Assembly (NCBI GenBank): GCA_965140765.1
Contig: OZ223308.1
Coordinates: forward strand, 930,001 to 994,000
Direction: 5' to 3'
DNA length: 64,000 nucleotides
DNA from: Sunxiuqinia sp963678245
GTDB lineage: Bacteria; Bacteroidota; Bacteroidia; Bacteroidales; Prolixibacteraceae
Shown one piece after another: positions 1 to 7,683 of the stretch. The first letter of the stretch is position 1. Every line of letters begins with the position of its first letter. Under the pieces are notes generated by a model. The model was not told the origin of the DNA and searched no databases. It worked only from the letters and a program-made list of their open reading frames with translations. Position numbers and translations under genes: made by a program.

Positions 1-49
1 GCGATTTAGAAGTTTTAAGCTTAATCGCGGAGTATATGGTATTGATAGT

Positions 50-360
50 GAAAACCCACCTTATAGAGGGCAGGACCAGTTCTATCAGCCAGCCTCTATT
101 CTGCAATCATTTCTTCCCAAAACGGTTACAACAATTTGCTGTTTGGATTGGTCTCTAAACGCAATGCACCCTCTACTTCTTCTAGTGTATAATACCCTTT
201 TTCTTGCTCCAATTCGGTAATCACACTTGTGGCTCTGTCCATGAACTTAAACAGTAACCTGTTTTTATGTAAGTCGGTCGCTTTTACTGTAAACATGTCT
301 TGGTTAGCGTCCCACTCATTCTCAAAAAGATGTATATGGAGTACGGAAAAATATCGACTT
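50..360 (-). pseudogene. Tyrosine recombinase (integrase) remnant
   Basis: Reading the minus strand from about 360 down, one frame gives an arm-like segment (SRYFSVLHIHLFENEWD) and then a helical stretch with FMDRATSVITELEQEKGYY and TLEEVEGALRLE. It stops, then resumes as PFWEEMIAE, another stop, and RLADRTGPALYK. This order (arm-type domain, helical linker, 'FFEEII..' start of the SAM-like core-binding domain) is what Bacteroidota phage/ICE integrases show. The catalytic domain is absent and at least two stops interrupt it. It is therefore a decayed fragment, and the assignment rests on pattern only. The window edge prevents seeing whether more lies to the left. Confidence 0.4.
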
Positions 361-1085
361 CCGATTCATGGTAATTCTAAAAAAAAATGAGGTGCTTACC
401 CGTAAGTAATTTCTTCTTTTTTAAAACAGTTTTATACTAATCATTTCATCAAATTAGGGTACAACAACTGGTCAAATAAAGGTAAATAAATACCATTTTG
501 GCTCAAAATTAAATCACCTAAACATCTGACTTTATTAAATATACAGAGGAATGGAATTTAGTGAAAAAGAAATTTTTCCCACTCATAATCAGGTGGGCCC
601 ACTTAAACAAACAAGGCACTTTCAGAAATGGAGGTGCCTTGTTTATTCTATGTCGGGTGCAACAAATCTCCACAATACATATCACGACATACAGCTATAT
701 CGTAATCAAGGAATATATGCTATCCAGCATTTTGAAATCTAATACGGACTAAATAGTTACAAACACTACCACTGTAACTATTTTTACCTGCCTGATTCGG
801 TAGTCTTAATTTTTTTGATTTTCAATGCTTTTTGAAAGCAGACAAAGCCGGACCTTACGTTAAAAATCTTTTGAGATGGGAACAATTATTCAGAAAAAAG
901 AAATAGATAAATTATGGGATTTTCTAAAATGCAACGTGATAAAGCCAGAGTAATTTCGACTACTCTATTTTTTAAGAGATCCGGATTTTAAAAGGTACGT
1001 CTGTTGAAACATTCTGAAGTAATCGGGCATCATAGAGCATGAATGTTGATCCATACTAGGTTGCCAAATATGTTAGGCAAGTAGT
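361..1085. other. Intergenic stretch, no supported gene
   Basis: No frame on either strand reads as a convincing protein. Two overlapping plus-strand frames of about 63 codons near 551-752 run across a hairpin and have no recognisable family. A short ATG frame at about 876 (starting MGTIIQKKEIDKLW) closes after about 26 codons and could be a gene remnant. The only clear structure is the inverted repeat at 609-644. Confidence 0.4.
609..644. terminator. Perfect 11-bp inverted repeat, terminator-like
   Basis: AAACAAGGCAC at 609-619 and GTGCCTTGTTT at 634-644 form an 11-bp perfect stem with a 14-nt loop, followed by a T-rich run on the plus strand. The A-rich left flank would also give a weaker T-rich tail on the minus strand. 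No intact gene ends here, so it may be left over from a lost neighbour. Confidence 0.5.
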
Positions 1086-1265
1086 TTATTCTTCTTCTAT
1101 CGATTTACTCATTTCGGTGATGAAAAAACCAACTATAGGAGTCAGAGCCATTGACCATTAAATTGATTTACCATATCTTATTTCTCTCTTTTCTCCAATG
1201 TTCTTTGCAATCAAATGCGTTAGAACAATATAAATTGTAACAATAGCAATCCAGGTGTCGTTCAT
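1086..1265 (-). pseudogene. Small membrane protein with an in-frame stop
   Basis: An ATG at 1265 opens a 60-codon frame beginning MNDTWIAIVTIYIVLTHL, then IAKNIGEKREIRYGKSI. It hits TAA at codon 36 and continues in the same frame as WSMALTPIVGFFITEMSKS to a second stop at 1086. Two hydrophobic segments flank a basic 'IGEKREIRYG' loop. This layout matches the small Bacteroidota proteins of the form IG(K)KRKIGF-WSLFFS-LL(S/T)P(L/I)IG. The first stop falls just before the expected 'WS' of the second helix. It could be a recent nonsense mutation or a sequence error. Function of the family is not known to me. Confidence 0.45.
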
Positions 1266-1839
1266 ATTTTTAAAGATTTAATTTTATTTCTTACTATTCA
1301 AATATTTTATTTTCAGGTAAGTATGCATTTTTTGTGTGATGTAACCATTAATTCTAAAATAACATTCAAATTTCGACAAACTCCCATTTCTATTAGATGA
1401 ACTCAGAGTAATATTTTAGGACGGGGTCCGACTTACACGTGGTGGTGGTGTCATGTTGCTGTGTTTTAGGTTGTTTGTCAAAAGTTGTGTTAACACAATA
1501 GTAATTAATAGTGTCCAGTTCTTTTTTCCAACCTTTAAATCATGCTCAAATTCATCTGGATTTTTGTAAGTTTTGTTTCCCAATATAAATGTCCCATTTA
1601 AGCACGCCAGTAGCTCCCTTGCTTCGGGGATAGGCACAGGTTTCTCTTCAAGAGATAATCAGATACTTGGGCGGGGATTTTCAAGCGTTTCGAACGAAAG
1701 CTAGATAGGAACAATTTCCGATACTGCTTTCTGCTTTTATTCGATTCTGATTAGCCGACATGAAAAAATGGTACATCTGCCCTATTTTTTTGAGTCTACG
1801 TAATAGGTAAAATTGCATAACACAAAAAATATAAAAATT
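1266..1839. other. Intergenic stretch, no firm gene
   Basis: A 73-codon minus-strand frame at 1416-1637 begins MPIPEARELLACLNGTF and is not recognised. Its C-terminal third looks like random translation. Nothing else on either strand is convincing. The last 40 bases hold the upstream region of the exported protein at 1840. Confidence 0.35.
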
Positions 1840-2961
1840 ATGAGAATACGATTTTTTGCTACAATTGCCTTGCTGTTAGGTTTTACAATAGTAATTAATG
1901 CCCAAACGCTAGGAGATTTTTCGCCTAAAGAAGATCGGGGGGCTTACGGGCCACGAGAATTCCCTTCAAAAGATGTTTATATTGCCAACTTTTCGGTAAA
2001 TTTTGAACTGTACAACCTCCGCTCAACGTCAACCAAAGGTGGTTTTGCAAATAAAGTGATGACGGGCGATACCAAAGCATCGTTGGCTGTAGGCCTTGAT
2101 ATTCCGGCTGTCACCCTGCAACAAATTACTGATGACGCGTACAAAAGTTTTGTGGCCGAATTACAAGTCAACGGGTTTAATGTTATAAACCCTGATGCTG
2201 CAGCAAATGCACCTTATTACAAAGATTATGAACGCATTGACAATATGGAAATGAGCCTTTCGGAAGCACCGGGGGTACTTACTGTCTATCCATCGAACAC
2301 GACTTTCTTTGTGAAAGGATTTAAAAACTCAGGCAAAATAAAACGTCAGGGAATGTTTAGTGTTGTTGGCCTTGACGACAGAATGGGTGAGATTATGAGC
2401 TATTCAAAACTTTCGCGCGACCTAAATGATGCTACCATTATAAATGCCGACATGTACGTGTTGTTTCTGGATATTAAAAAACCCTATCAGGGCAAGGGTG
2501 CCAAACTTACAGCCAATACTAACCTTCGCTTAAGTGCCTACGATGCCTTAAAAAGTAGAATGACTAAAGGTAAAAACAGTTTTACTGATAAACTTGGTAT
2601 AACAGCATCAAAAAACAAAGAAGTAACGGCAACAGCTCGAACCGTCATTGATTTTGTGGGCGGAAGAAATAAAATCGGCGGATCGGCACTTGGTACTTAC
2701 AAAGGTGTTTTGAAAAAGAATTTAGCCATTAACGGGGTACTTGGTCAGGAGAAAGTTCAATCGTATGCCAGAACCAAAAATAGCTACATTGGGGTAGAAA
2801 CCGCCTTTGGAAAAATGTACACCACCGAAGACATTGCCGTGGAGAACACTGCTATAATAAAAGCCGATGCCGGCAAATACAAAAATGGCGTGGAACAAGC
2901 GCTCCAAACTTTCTTGAAATATCACGTTGATGAGTTTCACAACAAATTTTTTAAGAAATAA
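1840..2961 (+). CDS. Exported protein of unknown function
   Basis: A 373-residue protein starting at the ATG at 1840, which gives a clean signal peptide (MRIRFFATIALLLGF..INAQ). An earlier in-frame TTG at 1813 would add nine polar residues ahead of it, so I prefer the ATG. The mature part is mixed alpha/beta with no transmembrane helix and no lipobox, suggesting a periplasmic or outer-membrane-associated protein. Segments such as DMYVLFLDIKKPYQGKGAK and TARTVIDFVGG suggest a compact folded domain, but I do not recognise the family. It is followed at 24 bp by a broken lipoprotein. No operon partner is obvious. Confidence 0.7.
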   Translation: MRIRFFATIALLLGFTIVINAQTLGDFSPKEDRGAYGPREFPSKDVYIANFSVNFELYNLRSTSTKGGFANKVMTGDTKASLAVGLDIPAVTLQQITDDAYKSFVAELQVNGFNVINPDAAANAPYYKDYERIDNMEMSLSEAPGVLTVYPSNTTFFVKGFKNSGKIKRQGMFSVVGLDDRMGEIMSYSKLSRDLNDATIINADMYVLFLDIKKPYQGKGAKLTANTNLRLSAYDALKSRMTKGKNSFTDKLGITASKNKEVTATARTVIDFVGGRNKIGGSALGTYKGVLKKNLAINGVLGQEKVQSYARTKNSYIGVETAFGKMYTTEDIAVENTAIIKADAGKYKNGVEQALQTFLKYHVDEFHNKFFKK

Positions 2962-2984
2962 ATACGCCTTAAAATTACAATAGG

Positions 2985-3299
2985 ATGAAACGGATGGCAT
3001 CCCTTTTAGGAATGGTTCTTTTGTTGAGTTCGTGCAGCTGAAGAATAAAACCTTCGGAGCTTTATACATCGAACAATAATGGCACAAGTTGGCAATTGAC
3101 TGACCGGGCATATCGGACACAAGGTATTGACTGGGAAAACAATCTGATTGCTGGCTCCCCAAATGAAATTATAGAAAATGGACTGCTTATAGTTGAGATG
3201 CCAGCACGAACCATTGGTAAGCATCATCGGATTGAAATACGAAGGCAAGGTAGAAGAATGCCGATTTTGAATTTTATGCAGCCAAAAACCTCTATGTAA
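2985..3299 (+). pseudogene. Lipoprotein remnant cut right after its lipobox
   Basis: An ATG at 2985 encodes MKRMASLLGMVLLLSSCS followed at once by TGA at 3039. This is a textbook lipoprotein signal with lipobox LSSC, and the stop falls one codon after the lipidated cysteine. In another frame downstream, coding-like sequence resumes (SELYTSNNNGTSWQLTDRAY, then RTQGIDWENNL) up to a stop at 3299. 'YTSNNNGTSW' resembles sialidase/BNR-type repeats, but this is weak. The gene is most simply a frameshifted, decayed surface lipoprotein. Confidence 0.4.
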
Positions 3300-3454
3300 T
3301 TGGTAAAAACACAAACGCCATTTGCAGAACAAGGTTAAACTGATGACACTTTGCGAGATTCATCAGCCCTGTCGAAAAGCTGCAATAAGACAAAGTTATA
3401 ACAGCTTATAAGCAATACAATACGAATGTATATCCTCATTTTGCAAATACAGCC

Positions 3455-3484
3455 CAAATGCTCAGCACCACCGCTGAGCATTTG
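3455..3484. repeat. 12-bp perfect hairpin
   Basis: CAAATGCTCAGC (3455-3466) pairs perfectly with GCTGAGCATTTG (3473-3484) around the loop ACCACC. There is no T-run on either side, so it is not a standard intrinsic terminator. It lies in the roughly 255-bp gap between the lipoprotein remnant and the membrane protein at 3555, which holds nothing else I can support. Confidence 0.6.
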
Positions 3485-3554
3485 TGGCTTCCATCTAACA
3501 ACAACAACCGAAACAGGTGAGAGACATGCAGAATAAAAGTAAAAACACCGCACC

Positions 3555-3878
3555 TTGAATAAAACAAACGCTTTTGTTAGTCATGCTTTGGTTCACTACC
3601 GGAAATGGAACTTTTTCATTTTTACCGTACTAACAATACTTTTGTTGCTAAATGGGCAAACTACCGTATTTTACCTTATTTACTTTTTCTGGTGGAATGA
3701 AATCGTTCGAATAATTATTGACAAGCTGTTTTATAAGCATAATCCAGACGTTGTTCTATCAAATCCGAATAACGTCGGAATACTGGCATCCATTATGCAA
3801 ATGGGAGTTTATTTTGTTTTTATTGTGGTGTTTTTGCTTCTTAGCCAATTTGAACAATCCGGAGTTACTAATGATTAA
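3555..3878 (+). CDS. Multispanning membrane protein, N-terminal part
   Basis: A 107-residue product from a TTG start; no ATG exists in frame before the third helix. It contains three hydrophobic segments (around residues 18-35, 37-47 and 77-97) and ends GVTND. The start TTG lies inside the terminal codons of an upstream non-coding stretch, so the N-terminus is uncertain. The next gene begins eight bases before this one stops, in another frame, and continues with more helices. Together they look like one membrane protein of about 200 residues, reminiscent of the DUF6498 type (aromatic 'YFFWWNEIVRI' after helix 2). A one-base frameshift, or two coupled small genes, are both possible. Confidence 0.5.
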   Translation: MNKTNAFVSHALVHYRKWNFFIFTVLTILLLLNGQTTVFYLIYFFWWNEIVRIIIDKLFYKHNPDVVLSNPNNVGILASIMQMGVYFVFIVVFLLLSQFEQSGVTND

Positions 3879-4167
3879 TATGAACATCCTGTTTTTTCAG
3901 AACCTGTTTTTTAATATTAACCTTATTATAGTAGCAGCAGAGCGCATTTATCTGCACAAATCCAGACTTCCATTAAAAGTAAGCTTTGGAAGTTTCACTC
4001 CCAATATGATTGTACTTCACATTTCCATAATTCTTGGGGCGGTTATTATGTTGTTTGTGGTTCGTAATTTCCCCGGCATTTTTATTCCAACCAATCTTTG
4101 GGGCTCGGTTATAATTACTCTTCCTTTTCTGCTTTTAAAATTATTCATTTCCCATTCCCTCTACTAA
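3871..4167 (+). CDS. Membrane protein, C-terminal part (likely split gene)
   Basis: A 98-residue product starting at ATG 3871 (MINMNILFFQNLFF). That ATG lies inside the last codons of the preceding frame, with the stop TAA at 3876-3878. Three hydrophobic helices are visible: one near the N-terminus, one at 'MIVLHISIILGAVIMLFVV' and one at the C-terminus. On its own the product has no recognisable family. Read as a continuation of the 3555 frame it completes a six-helix protein. The 8-bp overlap is compatible with translational coupling, but a frameshift is the simpler reading, given other broken genes nearby. The next gene starts 16 bp later. Confidence 0.5.
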   Translation: MINMNILFFQNLFFNINLIIVAAERIYLHKSRLPLKVSFGSFTPNMIVLHISIILGAVIMLFVVRNFPGIFIPTNLWGSVIITLPFLLLKLFISHSLY

Positions 4168-4183
4168 CATTAAACACAGAACC

Positions 4184-4546
4184 ATGAAAACTTTAATTGT
4201 TTTGCTCGCCCTAATAATGGTTATAACTGCCTTGTTTTTAAGACTGTTGAAAGAATATGCTCTTACACAAAAAGACATAAGGAGATCAAAGCAAGAGTTT
4301 GAGATACAACTTATCAAACGCACCGAGTTGCTGGATAATGCAAAGGAAATGTATGAAATGGAAAAGCAACTTCATGCCGTTATCGACAAACGCCTTCAGG
4401 AACTTGAAAAAGAATTCTCCCACGCTACAACCAAGACAAATTTGAGCAGCAAAAAAACAGAGCGGTTCACAGAAAGCTATAAAAAGATGTTAAGTAGCAC
4501 GTTAAAACTACTAAAGGTTGAACATAGTCATTATGCTAATCGTTAA
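4184..4546 (+). CDS. Small membrane-anchored coiled-coil protein
   Basis: A 120-residue protein. Residues 3-22 form one hydrophobic helix (LIVLLALIMVITALFLRLL); the remainder is highly charged with heptad-like spacing (residues about 28-80) and ends in a basic, serine-rich tail. No enzyme motif is visible. It starts 16 bp after the membrane protein above and ends 78 bp before the TPR kinase, so all may be co-transcribed. One inference is that it is a cell-envelope accessory of the following sensor kinase. No family is recognised. Confidence 0.6.
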   Translation: MKTLIVLLALIMVITALFLRLLKEYALTQKDIRRSKQEFEIQLIKRTELLDNAKEMYEMEKQLHAVIDKRLQELEKEFSHATTKTNLSSKKTERFTESYKKMLSSTLKLLKVEHSHYANR

Positions 4547-4624
4547 ATAGCAGTAACGAGAGAAAAATTAATTTTTTCATTCAACCTCATTCTTCTAACA
4601 ACAAAGGGGCTGAACCGCAAATAA

Positions 4625-6463
4625 ATGAACAATATAAAAACGTTTTTTACTCTATGCCTTTTACTAAGTGCATATAATTCTTTTGCACAAAAAGGCGTTA
4701 CGGCTGATAGTATTATAAGATATACGCAAGAGCTGGATAATTACAATTTGCAGATTGAAGTACTTCAGAAAAAGATAAAAGAAATTTATATTGCAAAATT
4801 TGATGAGGCGCTTCGGTTAGCACATTTTGGGTACAACCTGGCCTTACAACAAAATGATAGCATAAACTCAGGCGATTTTTTGCGAAGCATAGGCGGAGCT
4901 TATGGTAAAAAAGGAAATATTGACAGCGCTTCGGTTTACTATTTCAAGGCTTTAAAGGTGCTTGAACCCACCCGAGACAGTGAAAAGCTGGGCTTACTAT
5001 ACGACGACATGGCTCGACTTTACCGTAAACTTGAGCAGCCCCAAAGAGCTCTAAATTATTACGACAAAGCATTAAAACTTTATGAAGAATCCAATAACCT
5101 CGAAGGCATAGCCCGAATCAACAACGAGAGCGGTGTAATTTTTCGCGATGCGAGAGATTATAAAACTGCCAACGAGCGCTTCGAAAAATCGCTACGTATT
5201 CAGCGAGCCAGAAAAGACTCCGTAGGAATTGGCTATGCTCTTGAATTTCTGGGCTACAACCAACTGCTTATTAGTGATTATAAAAAAGCGGAGGACTACC
5301 TTCTGCAAGCATTATCTATCAGGCAAAAGGTAGGCGAGGAGTTTGCCATCATGCTGAACTATACTGCTTTGGGAGAGCTATACAAACAGGCAAAGCAGCT
5401 TAACAAGTCAATTGTTTTTTTTGAGCGTAGTAATACTTTAGCTCAAAAAATTGATTTCCTCGATATTCAGACCTACAATTACCGACAAATAATGGATAAT
5501 TATGAAAGTCTTGGGAATTACAAACTGGCCTATGAAAACTTAAAAGTCTTTAATTTGCTGAATGATAGTTTGTACACCGCACAAAAAATAAAAGATGTTG
5601 AAGAAATAACAACACGCTACGAGACCGCACAAAAAGAAAAACAAATAATGGAGCAGCGGGCACAAATTGCAGAGCATCAACTAAGTTTAAAAAACCGAAA
5701 GCTGGAAATCATCGGTTTATCGTCGCTGGTTATCATTATTGCCCTGTTTGGTTATCTGCTGTATAAACAACAAGCCCTGCAAAATATAAAACAACAAAAA
5801 GACAGTGAGCTCAAGTTGGCACTGGAAAAGATTGAGAGCCAAAACCGGCTGCAGGAACAAAGATTGGCCATATCGCGTGACTTACACGACAATATTGGGG
5901 CACAATTAACATTTATTGTTTCGGCAATTGAGACGATCAAATATGTTATGCCCGATAAAAATGACCAGTTTACAAGCCGGATGAATAACATCGGTTCCTT
6001 TGCAAAAGAAACCATTCAGGAACTTCGCGATACCATTTGGGCAATGAATAAATCGGGGGTTAGCATAAGCGACCTGCAATCGCGTATTGCCAACTTTATT
6101 GGAAAGGCCAAACAATTGTGCCCCAACATTGAGATATTGATTGTACAAGACGAGACACTTTCTGAAACCATCCGATTCACGTCTTTACAAGGACTAAATA
6201 TCTTTCGCATCATCCAGGAAGCTATTAACAATGCTCTAAAATATGCTGATGCCAATCAGATAAAAATTCAAATGAGTACAGTAGAAACCGGGGTTAATTT
6301 TTTGGTTGAAGATGACGGAAAAGGTTTTGTTGAAAATGAAGTGGATCCAGGTAACGGGTTACTAAATATGCGCAAAAGAGCCCAGGAACTTGGCGGAGAA
6401 CTAATGCTTATTTCTGAACCCGGAATCAAAACAAGTGTTTCATTTAATGTGATTAAAACCTAA
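4625..6463 (+). CDS. TPR-containing NarL-type sensor histidine kinase
   Basis: A 612-residue protein with a signal peptide (ends SFAQ). It has a periplasmic tetratricopeptide array from about residue 70 to 310, with repeats spaced about 40 residues (for example 'ALNYYDKALKLYEES'). One transmembrane helix follows (about 365-381), then a short coiled coil and a HisKA_3 dimerization domain with the phospho-acceptor H421 in SRDLHDNIGAQ. The C-terminal HATPase has 'NNALKYA', 'DDGKGF' and 'GNGLLNMRKRA' boxes. This is the usual Bacteroidota layout in which periplasmic TPRs sense an unknown ligand or partner. The cognate regulator follows after 5 bp. Confidence 0.93.
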   Translation: MNNIKTFFTLCLLLSAYNSFAQKGVTADSIIRYTQELDNYNLQIEVLQKKIKEIYIAKFDEALRLAHFGYNLALQQNDSINSGDFLRSIGGAYGKKGNIDSASVYYFKALKVLEPTRDSEKLGLLYDDMARLYRKLEQPQRALNYYDKALKLYEESNNLEGIARINNESGVIFRDARDYKTANERFEKSLRIQRARKDSVGIGYALEFLGYNQLLISDYKKAEDYLLQALSIRQKVGEEFAIMLNYTALGELYKQAKQLNKSIVFFERSNTLAQKIDFLDIQTYNYRQIMDNYESLGNYKLAYENLKVFNLLNDSLYTAQKIKDVEEITTRYETAQKEKQIMEQRAQIAEHQLSLKNRKLEIIGLSSLVIIIALFGYLLYKQQALQNIKQQKDSELKLALEKIESQNRLQEQRLAISRDLHDNIGAQLTFIVSAIETIKYVMPDKNDQFTSRMNNIGSFAKETIQELRDTIWAMNKSGVSISDLQSRIANFIGKAKQLCPNIEILIVQDETLSETIRFTSLQGLNIFRIIQEAINNALKYADANQIKIQMSTVETGVNFLVEDDGKGFVENEVDPGNGLLNMRKRAQELGGELMLISEPGIKTSVSFNVIKT

Positions 6464-6468
6464 CATTC

Positions 6469-7119
6469 ATGAACACGCGAATAGCAATTGTAGACGACAA
6501 TAACTTTTTGATAAAGAGTGTAAAAGATAAGCTTTCGTTTTATAGCGATATTTCCATAGCATTTACGGCTAACGAAGGTTATCAGTGCCTTGAAAGATTA
6601 AGCCACGATATGCGGATAAAACTTATTTTGATGGATATTGAAATGCCTCGTTTAAACGGCATTGAAGCTACTGCACAAATAAAACAGAAATACCCTCAAA
6701 TCAAGATTATTATGCTCACAGTTTTTGATGATGATGAAAATATTTTTAAAGCCATTCAGTCGGGGGCTGATGGTTACCTGTTAAAAGACACCTCATCACC
6801 CGAACTTTACAGTGCCATTTTACAAACGCTTGACGGTGGCGCAGCAATGACTCCTTCGATTGCATCAAAAACCCTGAATTTGTTGCGCAGTCCCTTGCTC
6901 TTAGCACACTCTGAAGCAGAAGAAAGCGTGAAACTAACCGGACGGGAGTTGGAGGTACTGGAGCAATTAGCGGTTGGCCTCCCGTATACATCAATAGCCG
7001 AAAACCTTATTATATCACCCTCCACTGTGCGCCGGCACATCGAAAATATATACAAAAAACTACAGGTCCACTCCAAGATTGAAGCGATAGAACTGGCCAA
7101 AAGAAAGCGGATTATTTAA
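6469..7119 (+). CDS. NarL/FixJ-family response regulator
   Basis: A 216-residue protein. The N-terminal receiver domain has the acidic pair DD near residue 9-10, phospho-acceptor D56 in LMDIEMP, the conserved 'LT' switch position and K105-region 'YLLKD'. A LuxR-type helix-turn-helix occupies about residues 150-214 (LTGRELEVLEQLA ... ISPSTVRRHIENIYKKL). It starts 5 bp after the TPR kinase stop, so the two form a co-expressed pair: the kinase phosphorylates D56 and the regulator binds DNA. No target operon can be named from this window. Confidence 0.95.
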   Translation: MNTRIAIVDDNNFLIKSVKDKLSFYSDISIAFTANEGYQCLERLSHDMRIKLILMDIEMPRLNGIEATAQIKQKYPQIKIIMLTVFDDDENIFKAIQSGADGYLLKDTSSPELYSAILQTLDGGAAMTPSIASKTLNLLRSPLLLAHSEAEESVKLTGRELEVLEQLAVGLPYTSIAENLIISPSTVRRHIENIYKKLQVHSKIEAIELAKRKRII

Positions 7120-7611
7120 ACTGAGGCAACTGTCAGAATATTACGGTTAGCTTTTCCATCTCCCAACTCATCAGGGAATATATGATAAACTTGTTACATA
7201 TTAAGTATCGGGCGGGATTTCATGAAGCTTCTCTATAAAAAGTACCATGCCGTTTATTAATTGCTAAATCGTTCGTACTTATTACGCATTGCATTTGTAC
7301 GGTGTTAGTAGCCGATTTCCTTTAATCATTTCTAGTTATATAAAAGTAACAAATATGAAATAAAAGTAAGTACAATATCTACAGTCCTAAAAACTGGTTA
7401 TTGGTATTACTTTGTTAAGACTGTTGAAAACAAAGTACAGAAAATGGATGCTTTCATGCGGTAAGGCCAGTCGCATTTTATACCTGTTAAACTAGGCTGC
7501 AGGAGACTATTTTCACCATGGGATTTTATGGAATCTATTATGCTGCTCAAGAAGTGTGTTTTGTTGATGATGTCTTTTAATTGCGCGATATGAGGATCTT
7601 TCATAAATAAA
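7120..7611. other. Intergenic stretch between convergent units
   Basis: About 490 bp between the response regulator and the PUL terminator. A 73-codon minus-strand frame (7407-7628) begins inside the terminator hairpin and is not recognised. I see no gene, RNA or repeat to annotate. Confidence 0.4.
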
Positions 7612-7645
7612 GAAGAGACTGTCTGCATATGCAGACAGCCTCTTC
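7612..7645 (-). terminator. Terminator of the beta-glucan PUL
   Basis: A perfect 20-nt palindrome, CTGTCTGCATATGCAGACAG at 7619-7638, is extended by six more pairs after a single mismatch (stem 7612-7645). On the minus strand a T-rich run follows. It sits 38 bp beyond the stop of the last PUL gene and fits a rho-independent terminator for that operon. Confidence 0.75.
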
Positions 7646-7683
7646 AGTAGTATAATCTTAATGATAAGTCTTCTTGTCACTTA

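Noticed and set aside
592..601. Ten-base palindrome GTGGGCCCAC
   Set aside because: Short, with mismatched flanks and no gene context; expected by chance.
551..752. Two overlapping plus-strand frames of 63 codons
   Set aside because: They run through a perfect hairpin, overlap each other in different frames and resemble nothing known; treated as non-coding.
1416..1637. Minus-strand 73-codon frame starting MPIPEARELLACLNGTF
   Set aside because: The start looks slightly gene-like but no family is recognised and the second half reads as random sequence.
7407..7628. Minus-strand 73-codon frame
   Set aside because: Its start codon lies inside the PUL terminator hairpin, so it is very unlikely to be translated.
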